NCBI RefSeq assembly: GCF_035594125.1
Contig: NC_087151.1
Span: forward strand, 24,261,021 to 24,325,020
Direction of reading: 5' to 3'
Length of the DNA stretch: 64,000 nt
Source: Scylla paramamosain
Lineage: Eukaryota; Arthropoda; Malacostraca; Decapoda; Portunidae
Shown in pieces: positions 21,173 through 30,643 of the stretch (positions are counted from its first letter, which is position 1; every line of letters starts with the position of its first letter). The translations under genes were made by a program, and so were the position numbers. The notes under the pieces are model-generated. The model saw only the letters and a program-made list of their open reading frames with translations. It did not search any database and was not told where the DNA came from.

Positions 21173-21955
21173 GTAGTAGGGAAATTGCCATGGGAGTTGC
21201 CCATCCTAAATTGGCATGCCATGGGAGTCCCCATGAAATGGGAACTCCCTTGGCAATGCCAAATTAGGATGGGCGACTCCCATGACAATTTTCCGGAGGC
21301 CTCAGTGGCAATCCATTTCAGAATGGCGACCCTGGCTGTAAATTAACGCGGGGGGGAGGAGCGGATCATTCACGACGACGTCACCAGGGCCCATGTTAAG
21401 GGGGGGGGTGGGGCGGGAAGGAGATGGCAGCGCTGACGGAAGAGGTGGGGGCGTGTGTCCTTATCCTTCAGCGGCTATGGAATGACTAAATCAATCAATG
21501 ATGGTGGGTGGGAAATAATTGAATGGGAAGGGGGTGGGGGGACTGAACGCATCAGGCACGGCAGGCGGCTGGGATCACTAACAGCTACACGTTAGGGTCG
21601 CCATCACACGCGTGGTCTGGGAGACTCTGACGACATTGCCATGGAGACCTCCCTTTCACTCGCGTGGATCCTGGACAGCCAGGGTGGTTTGAGTCTTGCT
21701 ATCACATGTTCCCTCCGATATCTCAGTACATTCCAATGTCTCCAACACTCAATGGTCAAGGTTGACGGAAGGGAAGAGGGTGGGGGAGGTCTGAATGTGT
21801 CAGGAAAGTGGGTGGCAACGCCACCACGCAGCTGCCATGCGCTAATCGCACACGCGGGTCCTGGACGGCCTGGGTGGCGAGTCTTGCTATCACATGTTCC
21901 CTCTGACATCTCAGTACATTCCAATGTCCTGCCTCTTCCAGATGGCCAAGGTCGT
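21173..21955. repeat. Left terminal inverted repeat of Polinton copy 1
   Basis: The sequence from 21308 inward is inverted at the right end (35863-36591). Both arms share GCAATCCATTTCAG as the outermost common bases, a G-run, and two blocks each containing CTCAGTACATTCCAATGT-like sequence (21722 and 21911). The outer 135 bp (21173-21307), containing the hairpin, is shared with the left end of copy 2 at 46.21 kb, so the true terminus is at about 21173. The left arm lacks a ~55 bp segment found in the right arm, so the arms are 650-730 bp excluding the hairpin. Confidence 0.85.
21186..21297. repeat. Terminal hairpin (imperfect ~55 bp inverted repeat)
   Basis: Two ~55 bp arms, each with GGGAGTCGCCCATCCTAA-like and CCATGGGAG-like sequence, face each other around a short centre near 21240. 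The transcript or single strand could fold into a long stem. The same structure sits at 46214-46330 at the left end of copy 2. Confidence 0.85.
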
Positions 21956-22417
21956 CGTGACTACCCACGTGGTTCCGTTACCTGCGATCCCTTTACCTTG
22001 GACGAAGCATCTGTGACGGCGGGGACGGCGGCTGTCACCTTCACTTTCACTGACCGCCCGTGGTGTGGGTGATTTCGCAGACGTAGTACTTATGATGGAT
22101 GGTCACCTTATCATTATTGTTATCATTATTATTATTATTATCATCAATATTATTAGAAAGGTTATGCAGAGTCGATGGGGCATTTTATTTTTATTAGGGC
22201 AAATACAGCTCATTGATTTATTAGGACAAATACATCTCATTCATTCAAAACATTTGCAAAATGAAAGCAAAGAGATCATCATCATCGCTGTCAATGACGG
22301 GGCGTAGTTTTAATAAATCTAGGAATCAGCTTCTTATGAGGGGCAGGTGGGGCATTAAGGAGTTTTGGTATGCTGACATCCTCTGGCATGTTAGGGGGCA
22401 TATTTTTTTTTTTTTTT

Positions 22418-22992
22418 TCAGTTTTCCTGCGACTTCTTCTTCACCTCCTGACCCTCATTGCCGCCTACAGCTGACTCATCTGACTGCCGCGGCTGTGTTT
22501 TGGCAGGCGGCAGCATCAGCGACTCCGTAGGTAGCTGTCACGATTGCTGCAGCGGCTGCCACTGTGGTTGTGGCTGCTGCTGCGACTGCTGCGACTCCTG
22601 TCCTGATGGGACATCAGGAGGTGGGCTTGCTGGCAGCGGTGACATGTCGTTATACCTAAAGACCAATCTCTTCTTTGCAGGCTCTGACATTCTCTCCACA
22701 TTGACATCCTCATGGTTGGCGCGGCTTCGCTCACCTCCAACATCACCCAGGTAGATATCAAAGCGAAAAGAGATACGTTCTGTAACAGAAAAAAAAAAGA
22801 TGAGAACAATGGAAAAGTTTGTTTTTCTCCCCTCCTCTTCTTATTCATGTAATTTACAATGGCGAAGGTGATGTCTTGCAAGGCAATGGTATACTTACCC
22901 AAGGTTCTCAAGATGAAATGCTTGTCAGCTTGCTCCATACTTGGAGATGAGTCCTCGACGTCCAACTGGGTTGAGAGGCGATGGCGAAGTGA
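22418..22992 (-). pseudogene. Putative spliced Q/P-rich ORF of the Polinton, with one in-frame stop
   Basis: I do not recognise this protein. An upstream exon (22992-22899, with MEQADKHFILRTL) ends in a canonical donor, GG followed by GTAAGTAT. After a 119 bp gap (22898-22780), a T-rich tract and ACAG acceptor lead to a second exon in the matching phase (ISFRFDIYLGDVGG, then RLVFRYNDMSPLPASPPP and a Gln/Pro-rich tail). A TGA at 22538-22540 interrupts the frame, which then continues about 39 codons to a second stop at 22418. The exon 1 start is uncertain: 22992 is the first Met in frame, and a second Met lies 18 codons later. It is the last gene of the element on the minus strand. The splice model is inferred from sequence signals only. 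Confidence 0.5.
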
Positions 22993-23626
22993 CACTTATC
23001 CGTCAGCATTTACCCCATATTGACCCCTTTCCCACACCCCGCCCCTTTTCTCTCATCTACCTTATTACCACTTTACAGATATCATGACATCTCGCTCGGT
23101 TGCCAGCCGGGCAAAATGTAGGCATGCAATGTGGCATTTTACGAAATATTACGTAAGCCATACGAGTAATTTTTTTGTCATTATATAGATATTGATGCTT
23201 TTTGAAGCTGGTGTGAATAATGCACATTGCACATTTTAATGTATGCCAACTCAGTATAAGGCAAAAGAACATGCAATAAATGCCACACACGAGGGAATTC
23301 AACCCCTGAAGTCGATAATTTAATGTGCTAATTTTCATATGTGGACAAGTTTGCATGAAATGATGTAAGACGGCGGAATTGTATTTCGGATGTAAGTTAC
23401 AGCTATCGTAATAGCCTATGGTCTGACTTTGAAAATTAAGATAAACAGTAATTCAGTGGCCCATGGTCTTCGAGTCACTCAATGTATTTAGAATGAAAAC
23501 GCATGGCTTCTCCTGTTTTCTGGCAAGATTTATCAGCTCTGTCACACGGCGTTGGTTGTAACAGCCTAAAAAATAAACTCAACTGCCTGCTAGACCGGCT
23601 TGTATTTCACGTGCATTCATTACAGC
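22993..23626. other. Intergenic stretch of the Polinton, nothing recognised
   Basis: About 630 bp lie between the hexon-like stop and the Q/P-rich ORF. The open frame at 23356-23057 on the minus strand has no recognisable motif and I treat it as chance. Confidence 0.6.
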
Positions 23627-24931
23627 TTATGCATGGACAATGCAGTGAACATGACGATAATGATAAATTTCTATGACACCGGTAGTGTCGGCGAAAAACA
23701 TGATGATGCGGTTATGATTACGTTCCTTAGCAAAAGACAGATTAATTCTTAGATTCCTTAATTTATCCATAGGGATGGCATTGTGCACGTCCTCTGTCAC
23801 AAAGTTAAGGAGACATACTGTCCGACCTTTATTAAAAGCATCAAATGCTAGGGAATTACGCGTGTCCAATCCTAGTGACTCAAGGGTCGTGTAAAATAAT
23901 TTTGACGCGTGATGCGGGAAAGAGCTGCGAACGTTATAAATGGTCTCCCCATTCACAGTGATATGTACATGTGACAGATCAGCGTGATGAAAATATAAAC
24001 CGTTCTTATCAATTATGCCTTGTAAGCTGTCCATATCAACTATTGCCATGGTCAAATTTTGAGGTATGATTTGTGCATAAGGTAATTCGGCAATCAAAGA
24101 TGTTTGATTGGCGTTTAACACATACGTCTTACTGAGTGTCCTATTGAAAGTGTATTGCATTGGATTTAGAGTCAAAGAGTTATTTAACGATTCTAAGGAG
24201 GGTGGATGCAACGTGATGTGGTCAACCCATAACTTAGCCATCTCGAGCTTAAATTTGAATCTACTGGCGTCTTGGTGTGAATTAAGAATCCATGTTTTGT
24301 TAGCCAATTCTAATTGAATTCTCACATCGACAGAGTCAAGCAGGTAAGCGTCCAGACTTGATATATTCGAAAACAAAGGCGAAGTCATTGAAAGGCTGTG
24401 CGTTTTACAATCTTTTATCATTTGTTTCTCATCTTTATTCCCCCTTGTGAAATAGTCTTCATCAAATTTATTGATTGTGCCTTTTGATCCATCATAATCG
24501 CAGTGGTAGAAGGCGACACGACCAATAGAGTCAATTTTATCCTGAGGGATTGTTGTAATTATTTTAATGAAGGCGTGATAGTTGAACAAAGAGGATGACT
24601 CCACAAGCTGTTCGTTAAAATAACAAGTGCAAGACTTAAACATCGTATTATTCAAGCCATTACTAAAAATGATGTGATCGTCGTCGTCTAGTGGCGCGCC
24701 ATCTGCCTTCGCTATGCTAACTCGCAATTCTAGAGACAGTGTTGATAGATCCAAAAATTGTCCTGGAATGCCAGGCAGTCTAAATTCAATGTAAGGGTCG
24801 TTAATCCCCGCATGATTATTTTCATTAGCGTCTAAATTAACGGGTAATGCGTCCAACTTTCGTCTCGCAGCGACTGACGATTCAATGGTATGCAGGTGAT
24901 TCACCTGCGGGAATTTCTCACTCACAGCCAT
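23627..24931 (-). CDS. Hexon-like major capsid protein of Polinton/adintovirus type
   Basis: A single intact 434-aa frame starts with MAVSEKFPQVNHLHTIESS. It resembles the invertebrate proteins annotated as F54H12.2-like, which belong to Polinton/adintovirus capsid gene clusters (established family knowledge). By inference it is the double-jelly-roll hexon-like major capsid protein or a close relative. Features seen are an N-terminal segment with PLNANENN-like context (residues ~30-40), a PGIPGQFLDLS stretch (~55) and several hydrophobic beta-rich segments. No signal peptide or membrane segment is evident. It is the only large gene of the element without a break. Upstream on the same strand lie the small pX/VI-like ORF and a penton-like gene, the usual neighbours of this gene. 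It could be a minor rather than the major capsid subunit; structure prediction would settle that. Confidence 0.75.
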   Translation of the reverse strand: MAVSEKFPQVNHLHTIESSVAARRKLDALPVNLDANENNHAGINDPYIEFRLPGIPGQFLDLSTLSLELRVSIAKADGAPLDDDDHIIFSNGLNNTMFKSCTCYFNEQLVESSSLFNYHAFIKIITTIPQDKIDSIGRVAFYHCDYDGSKGTINKFDEDYFTRGNKDEKQMIKDCKTHSLSMTSPLFSNISSLDAYLLDSVDVRIQLELANKTWILNSHQDASRFKFKLEMAKLWVDHITLHPPSLESLNNSLTLNPMQYTFNRTLSKTYVLNANQTSLIAELPYAQIIPQNLTMAIVDMDSLQGIIDKNGLYFHHADLSHVHITVNGETIYNVRSSFPHHASKLFYTTLESLGLDTRNSLAFDAFNKGRTVCLLNFVTEDVHNAIPMDKLRNLRINLSFAKERNHNRIIMFFADTTGVIEIYHYRHVHCIVHA

Positions 24932-25116
24932 CAGATAATTGCTCAGGGGGTGGAGGTCGCTCCACCCTGCACATCCAGCCTGTAATGAGTCATCTTCGCG
25001 ACTAAGCTAAATATTGAAGATATCTGTTTTATAGCATGTCTTTCTTTTTAGTTGCCTGGTTGGCTGTTTTCTCTTTTTTTCTTTTCTCCGACTCCTACTT
25101 TCCTCTATTTCATTAC

Positions 25117-25431
25117 TCATCCACCTCGAACTATCCTTTCACCCACACCCTTCACGGCGGCGAAGCCTCTATTTCTTAATGATTTGTGAAGTTGTTTTCC
25201 CTCTAAAACATCTGTTAATAAACCTTTTCCCATTTGGAGTGCTTCGGGTGTCACAGTACGCATGAGAAAGGGAATTACTCTTTTAGCAAAGCCGCTCAAA
25301 ACGGAAAATATGCCACCACCTCTTCTTGAATGGGGTGGAATAAAAACCTGGATGTCGTCTAACTGCTTTGCCTTTGCTTTGCATAAAAAGCAAGTTATAT
25401 TCCACTCAAGTGGGAGGTGTGAACGCTCTCG
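25117..25431 (-). CDS. Small basic pX/VI-like peptide of the Polinton, 5' end broken or unclear
   Basis: The open frame runs from after a TGA (25432-25434) to a stop at 25117. It contains a Gly-rich cleavage-like site, RRGGGIFSVLSGFAKRV, then a hydrophobic/basic stretch ending VKGVGERIVRGG. Short proteins with a GGG-hydrophobic-basic layout lie next to hexon-like genes in Polintons and adintoviruses and are compared with adenoviral pX or pVI (family knowledge). No ATG is present in this frame. An ATG with a short frame in another register lies just upstream (near 25448), so the 5' end is probably frameshifted or spliced. It sits between the hexon-like and penton-like genes on the same strand. 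Confidence 0.55.
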   Translation of the reverse strand, partial: RERSHLPLEWNITCFLCKAKAKQLDDIQVFIPPHSRRGGGIFSVLSGFAKRVIPFLMRTVTPEALQMGKGLLTDVLEGKQLHKSLRNRGFAAVKGVGERIVRGG

Positions 25432-25482
25432 TCATGATGACCGCCATGTCACGAATAAGACACCGAGCATAATCACCGGCTT

Positions 25483-26328
25483 TTATTTCTGTCTAATATG
25501 CAGTAAGAGTGTAATTGATTTACCCCTCCCAAAGTGAATGGGCCGGCCAACTTGATCCGCGAGTTGAATCGCAATCAAATCGATAATAGTTTTACTGAGC
25601 GATTTATATGCAGTCTGAAGGAAATCTTTACCGCCAGCAGATTTCATACTAATGAATTCTAATAAGTTGACATTCTGACCACAGTCCGTGTAAAATAGTG
25701 TGAAATCTATCCCCCCATCCATTCGAGGCGGGAAAGGGGCGGGAATGAAGGGGGAGTCGTTTTTGGCATATGGACTGTATAAATTATACTTGGCATAGTA
25801 ATCAAAGCCCAAGATGTGAGCCATCCTGGATCCAAATTTCGCAGTCAAGTAGCAGAAATGGCCATTGTTCTCGCACTGTGGGGCATTCTGAAGGACGTGC
25901 TCCACCCTTCACATTTTTTCATTATAGTTAAAAAATTGATCACCCTCAAAATACCGGTCATACTCAGTCTTCATATTGCTTTTAAATTCTGCGGCCAATT
26001 CGATATTAATGACGTCAACCATATACCCTGTATCGCCCACCTCCATGCTCGTTCGAGGTGTGTATGTATGGAGTTTATACATGCGTGTTTCATCGGTGTG
26101 GGTTATGGCCCAAATATTAATCCTGCAAGTATAATCACCCGCCACTAGACCCAAGAACTGTTTTGGATAAAAGCAGTTTATCAGACCTACTTCATATTCC
26201 TTATTTGGATCAAGATGGATGGGGGGAGTGATTCCATTTTCAAAGCGATGGGGCTGGTTATGGGGGTAGAGCTCGGAGTTGCCCAGACTCGTCAAATACA
26301 GATAATGCTCTGCTCCCGTCAGGATCAA
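25483..26328 (-). pseudogene. Penton-like minor capsid protein, paralogue 1, one in-frame stop
   Basis: A ~280-codon frame begins MILTGAEHYLYLTSLGNS and ends LLLHIRQK. It belongs to the penton-like proteins that accompany hexon-like genes in arthropod Polintons (inference from layout: N-terminal YLTSLGNS, then HLDPNKEYEVGLINCFYP, then a middle FGSRMAHILGF). A TGA at about 25906-25908 splits it, and the reading frame continues in phase on both sides. It is homologous to the frames at 34856-35768 and 47359-48283: the HLD...YEVGL block, the AHILGF block and the C-terminal LHIR motif all recur. The in-frame stop suggests decay. The protein would form capsid vertices if functional. Confidence 0.65.
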
Positions 26329-26423
26329 AATAAAGAATAACGATCATCCCAATTAAGGAATATATTTATACTCGATTTGTCAAACACACATCAAATTTAT
26401 TTCAAAATTTTACATGATATAGT

Positions 26424-27080
26424 TTATTCAGACTTCCTCACGAGAATAGTTTCAACTCCAAAAGGTTGAAGTCGCTTCGCCAGCCCTTCCACCATAGGCA
26501 AGTAATTATTCGTCTACTCATCCCAGCAGCGACCTCTGCATCCCATTCCTTCTGGGATGATAATCTGCTCCACTTCAGTGTTCGCCATGGCTAGCAAGGC
26601 AATCTTTTTCAGGCAATTCTGGAAGTGTTGACGTCAGTTCATGCTTGTATCCATCTTGAGTCCTTCCACGTAAAGCAAATCCTTCGATGTCGCAATTGCC
26701 TGTTGTACCTTCTCGTTACCCTCGACGGCCTCGCCCCAACCATACTGAGTCACGCAGGCCACCAGTGAGCTTCCTGTGGGAGGCAAGTGGATAATGATAC
26801 ATCTTGGTTCATCTCTCGTGTCCGTCGTGGCCCAATGAAGCGAGTAGAGTCTCTTTCTAGCCGCATACGTATTCTCGTATGGATAAATCGTTTTGAGGTC
26901 CCGCGCAATCCCACACGGTACGGTGGAGACCGCTTTTACTGTGTAAGCAATATAACAGCGACAATCATGGAACGCGCTGTCGGTCAGCCTACCCTCGACC
27001 ACCTTCATCTTGACGACTAATTGGAGGGTAGATCCACACGTCAAACCCTCTGTGAGGGGAGTGAGGGGGAAATGTGGCAT
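26424..27080 (-). pseudogene. Macro-domain (ADP-ribose-binding) protein of the Polinton, two in-frame stops
   Basis: A single phase of 219 codons runs from MPHFPLTPLTEG to a TAA at 26424-26426. It is interrupted by TGA at 26634-26636 and TAG further on (near 26515). Macro-domain hallmarks are visible in order: PCGIARDLKTIYPYENTY (substrate-loop-like with the YPY motif), RDEPRCIIIHLP, a TQYGWGEAVEGN strand/loop, NCLKKIALLAMAN helix and IIIPEGMGCRGRCWDE, matching the PxxIGCGxGGxxW-type second loop. Such proteins bind or hydrolyse ADP-ribose and are found in some DNA viruses as countermeasures to ADP-ribosylation (family knowledge). A role here is inference. It lies between the core-type ORF and a penton-like gene on the same strand. 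Catalytic activity cannot be judged from sequence alone. Confidence 0.65.
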
Positions 27081-27375
27081 CGTGGACCTTTATTTGCAAG
27101 TATTGGTCGATATTACACCTCTTACATAGTAGAATTATTTGTTCAAATTGACGCAGGTGTTATTTTTTTTCCTTTGTTGGTGGGAAGGGATGGAGGGTGA
27201 GGAACATATTATTTGCTAGGGGATGTGGGTGATGGGACGAACCGTTTTGACCATAACCCTTATCAATTATCCATCCGTGGGTCTACACCCCTGATGCGAA
27301 TAACACGTGCACGTCAATGACTCATGCATTATTGATTTACTTACTCGTTTACAGAGTAACACAGGGCCTTTCATT
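27081..27375. other. Short gap in the Polinton, nothing recognised
   Basis: About 295 bp between the macro-domain gene and the core-type ORF. No motif, repeat or credible frame was found. Confidence 0.6.
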
Positions 27376-28230
27376 TTAATATGCTTCCCAGATGTGGCCG
27401 ATCCCGCCGCCTATCAGTTTACTTCGTTGAGCTGTATTTCTCATAGCACCCACGGGGAGTTGCGCCAAGTGAGGTAGCATTGATAATAATGGACGCTCAT
27501 CGGCTGAAATTCTTTTCACGTCCCCCTTTCTGTTGCCGAGTACTCATATCAGATCAAACATGCTTATCCCCGAAAATGGCAGAAGTAAGTTACCATGATC
27601 ATCCCATGAAATCCCAGGTTTATCCTCCAATAATTTCAAGAGAGATAAACCATATTCTCTAAAGGAAGGTGGAACAACAACTCAAATTAAATCATCCAAG
27701 GGCGGATTGATAGGCGCACGTGACGGCAGTGCCACAGTGGAGGCGACAGTGGTAGCGGTGGCCGGCGGTAAAAGTGAAGTTTTTTTTTTCTTGACTTGTT
27801 TTGTCGTGAATCGGTGTGGAGTTGCAACGTTGGCCAGTTTAAATTTACACCTCTCGGCAACTGAGATGGGAACTAAATAATATTCCTTCATCTCTGTAGT
27901 AAACTTGTTATTGCCGACACGGCTGTCGGGAGTAACGCAGCCAATATGCTGCCACCTCGTTTGGAGATTAGAATGGCTTTTTTTCTTGTACACGAGCGTC
28001 TTCTTCAAGGCTACAGTGCGAATATCACTCTTGAATTTTTTCAGGTGGTTAATGATGGAAACATCGTCCGTCAGGCGTTTCTTCAAAAAGTTGGCGAATA
28101 TTTCCAAGATGCAATTGACTTCGTGCTTATTCAAACTCTCCAAGACCTGCTTCCGCAATTTAGGGGAGATGTGAGAGAGGAGGAAAACAAAATCCTTGTA
28201 CTTCTATATCAATGGTTTTTCCTCATTCAT
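27376..28230 (-). pseudogene. Conserved Polinton core/VI-type ORF, three in-frame stops
   Basis: One uninterrupted phase of 285 codons begins with an ATG at 28230-28228 that overlaps the integrase stop. It ends at TAA 27376-27378. Internal stops are TAG (28204-28206, codon 9), TGA (27682-27684) and TGA (27544-27546). The N-terminal part is Leu/Lys-rich with FVFLLSHISPKL, then a Lys-rich stretch (RTVALKKTLVYKKK). The C-terminal part has GISWDDHGNLLLPF and FDLI. ORFs with this layout recur beside invertebrate Polinton integrases, but I know no proven function; a DNA-binding core or minor capsid role is a guess. The coherent phase across all three stops shows these are nonsense mutations in a former gene. 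Confidence 0.6.
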
Positions 28231-29334
28231 ATCTTACTAAGTTTTCCGCATCTATCCAAATGCCAAATTTATCTGGAGATCCACGCCAGTGGACGAAATA
28301 CTTTCTTTTACCTTGCTTGACCTTTGATCGTAATATATCGACCTGGTAATGTGTCGGAAGAGAGGACTTGATTAATTCTTCCTTGTAGAATGCACCAGTC
28401 ATGTCTTCACCTACCAAATCCCTTATGTAATAAATAGGGATTTTATGTGAGTAATCCACATGACTTATCTTAAAAACCTCCTCAATATTGTTGATGGTAT
28501 AACCCTTATTGAATTTAAATTGCGTTCGGGAAGCACGTTGTAACTGTACAATGTCTCCCACGTCTAATTTGTGACTGACAACTTTCTCTCCTCTTGGCCA
28601 ATTTATATACATTTGTTTAAATTGCCTCCTGACTTGTGACAGGTGGTGCAGGTGGTGAACCTGGGCTGGTGTTTGGTTATCACCCAAACCGCGGTGTGGG
28701 GTGTGATTCTACGTGTTTATTAGGGTGGGCAAGACGTTAATATACATCAGTGTATTGTTATGTATGAGATATTTATTTATTTTCGCCTTTATGGTTCGGA
28801 TGACCCTTTCTGCCAAACTTGCCTTTGTTTCGCGCGAGTAATTAGAATACAAGGTAATACCTTTCAAAGTTAGATATTTTTTCACTGCTTGATTATAAAA
28901 TTCGGATCCCTGATCGGTAAAAAAAGAAGCGACACGCCTATAAAACTTCCCGACTCTAAAATTTTTTTTCAGCGCTTGCAGGCTACTGCATCCAGATTTA
29001 CTTGTCAGCGTTGCTACTTTCAAGTACCTGCTGAAAACGTCCAGGCAAAACATGATGTATCGAATGCCGCCATTGTGTCTGTGCAGCTTTGTAAAATCTG
29101 CCAAATCACAAGTTAAAATGACGGACGGTTTAGGAGCGAGAATTTTTCATTGCGGAAAACGTTTCAGTGTCGGCTTGTGAGGCGTATAAGTGCGGACACC
29201 CTGCAAAATGCCCTCACATCGCGGAGTGTTAGATTCTTATCGCTTTTCTTCCCCTCTCTGTAGAGTGCTTGCACACCTCCTAAAGCCGCAGGATTCGTCA
29301 TATCTCGGTAAATTTCGTCCAAAACTGCGTTCAT
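28223..29334 (-). pseudogene. Polinton integrase with chromodomain, broken by a frameshift and stops
   Basis: The start ATG (29334-29332) overlaps the ATPase stop in an ATGA. The N-terminal piece (MNAVLDEIYRDM) is followed by a frameshift near 29.20-29.22 kb, where copy 2 has one extra base. The DDE core is visible: DLADFTKLHRHNGG, FTDQGSEFYNQAV with the second Asp, and SLAERVIRTIK with the Glu. A TAG at 28709-28711 (TAC in copy 2) splits the core from the C-terminal half. That half ends in a chromodomain (about 28350-28230; HWRGSPDKFGIWIDAENL), a histone-mark reader that targets integration in some integrases. Function: insertion of the linear element DNA. As it stands it is inactive. Confidence 0.88.
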
Positions 29335-29990
29335 AGCAGATAGACTTTCTCACAGGGCGGCTCATCCACAATATTTGTGCGCAGTTGAATTTCTTTGGGT
29401 ACGTTCGGGGATGAATCGCACCACAAATAACCGTGATCTCGTCTAAGCACGACATTTTTATAAATTTCCACAAAGTGTTTGGCGTGCTCCTTTCCATAAA
29501 GTTGCCTGCCCAGACATTCGATTTGAAATATATCTCTGTTTTTCATAAGAATGTAATGCGAGGCATTTAAAGTTATCGTTCTTGCATACTTTCCGGGGAA
29601 AAAGACATTCTGCGTTATCATTATAACTGACAAATTTTTATGTCTCCCTTTGGTAAAGGCCTCTGCTATCGTTTGAGAATTGCCAGCCATGAGGAAATTG
29701 TCATCTAATATCAAAAGCGTGTGCGTTTGTGGATCGGCATATGGATTGTCATCATCCATCACGGGATCAATAATTTTTTCATGCACTTTGCCCTTATCTT
29801 GAAAAGGAGAATTTTGCTGCAGCGAATGCAATGAGATGCCACAAATAATAATTCTGTTAAATCCATGCTGATATTTCTCTATAATTTTATTGCAGAGGTG
29901 TGTTTTGCCGTAATTTGTATAACCTGCGATAATTATGCGTGTAGGATATCTGAAGAGATTCAGCATCTCTTTGCTAAATGTCTTGTCCAT
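29331..29990 (-). CDS. A32/FtsK-type packaging ATPase of the Polinton, intact
   Basis: A 219-aa frame. Walker A is visible at residues ~21-30 (AGYTNYGKTHLC), Walker B at ~92-97 (LLILDD), followed by an arginine-containing sensor region (TKGRHKN) and MITQNVF. Size and motif order fit the HerA/FtsK-like A32 genome-packaging ATPases of Polintons and nucleocytoplasmic DNA viruses (family knowledge). It would pump DNA into capsids. The start ATG 29990-29988 follows a low-complexity spacer. The stop TGA 29333-29331 overlaps the integrase start (ATGA). The reading frame is open, unlike its neighbours. Copy 2 at 53.25-53.90 kb is broken. Confidence 0.85.
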   Translation of the reverse strand: MDKTFSKEMLNLFRYPTRIIIAGYTNYGKTHLCNKIIEKYQHGFNRIIICGISLHSLQQNSPFQDKGKVHEKIIDPVMDDDNPYADPQTHTLLILDDNFLMAGNSQTIAEAFTKGRHKNLSVIMITQNVFFPGKYARTITLNASHYILMKNRDIFQIECLGRQLYGKEHAKHFVEIYKNVVLRRDHGYLWCDSSPNVPKEIQLRTNIVDEPPCEKVYLL

Positions 29991-29999
29991 GTTAAGTTC

Positions 30000-30643
30000 A
30001 GAGGGTCACTAAAAGACGCTTCGATATGTTTACAGTATTTATTGCTTAACCTTTATTTACATGGTCATGTAGGTAACAGCATAACTAGCCTCCCCAGCTG
30101 CATCCTCATCCCTGCCCTCTAATTATGGCGTGGATCTCTCCCGACTCAAGCTTCTTCCTAAACCTCCTCTTCCCTCTCCTTAACCTAAGTACAAATGTTC
30201 TTACATTACCTCCTTCTCCTCCTCTTCTTCCTCTTCCTCTTCCTCCTCCTTATCCCACGTGGACAGTACAAATGTTCTTACATCACATGAACAATCCCCC
30301 TCATCCCCCTCCTTAACCACGTGGTCAATACAAATGTTCTTACATTACATGAATGGCAGCTGCTAGCCAACGATGTCTCTCTCCACCCCTTAATTATGAT
30401 GTGAATAATGTCGTGGAAAGTCTCTCCAGATCACGCCACAGTCCACTCATTATCCCATCCTCCCCCTCCCCCTCCTCCTCCTCCTCCTCTTCATCCTCCT
30501 CCTACTCCACATCCTCTGCCACCTCCTCATCCATATCATTCTCCACATCTCTTTCCTGCTGATCATTGTCGGGGTGGTAATACGTGAAAGCGTTTGTCGT
30601 CAAAATGTGACAATGTACGCTTTCGCATGTGAGTGGTACAAAT
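30000..30643. repeat. Low-complexity spacer with repeated ACATTTGTACT-type motif
   Basis: This spacer lies between the polymerase and ATPase genes. It contains C/T-rich (TCC)n tracts (30205-30255 and 30460-30535) and three copies of a TACAAATGTTCTTACAT block (30190, 30268, 30330), two preceded by CACGTGG. The same motif recurs about four times at the matching place in copy 2 (52.7-53.06 kb). A promoter, origin or spacer role is unknown. Confidence 0.75.

Noticed and set aside
23057..23356. 99-aa minus-strand ORF between the hexon-like gene and the Q/P-rich ORF
   Set aside because: No motif and no counterpart to compare with, because copy 2 lacks this region. Length is compatible with chance.
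25900..28230. Stop-codon recoding (TGA read as an amino acid) in the Polinton
   Set aside because: Several in-frame TGAs occur, but TAG and TAA stops and frameshifts are equally common, which fits ordinary decay.
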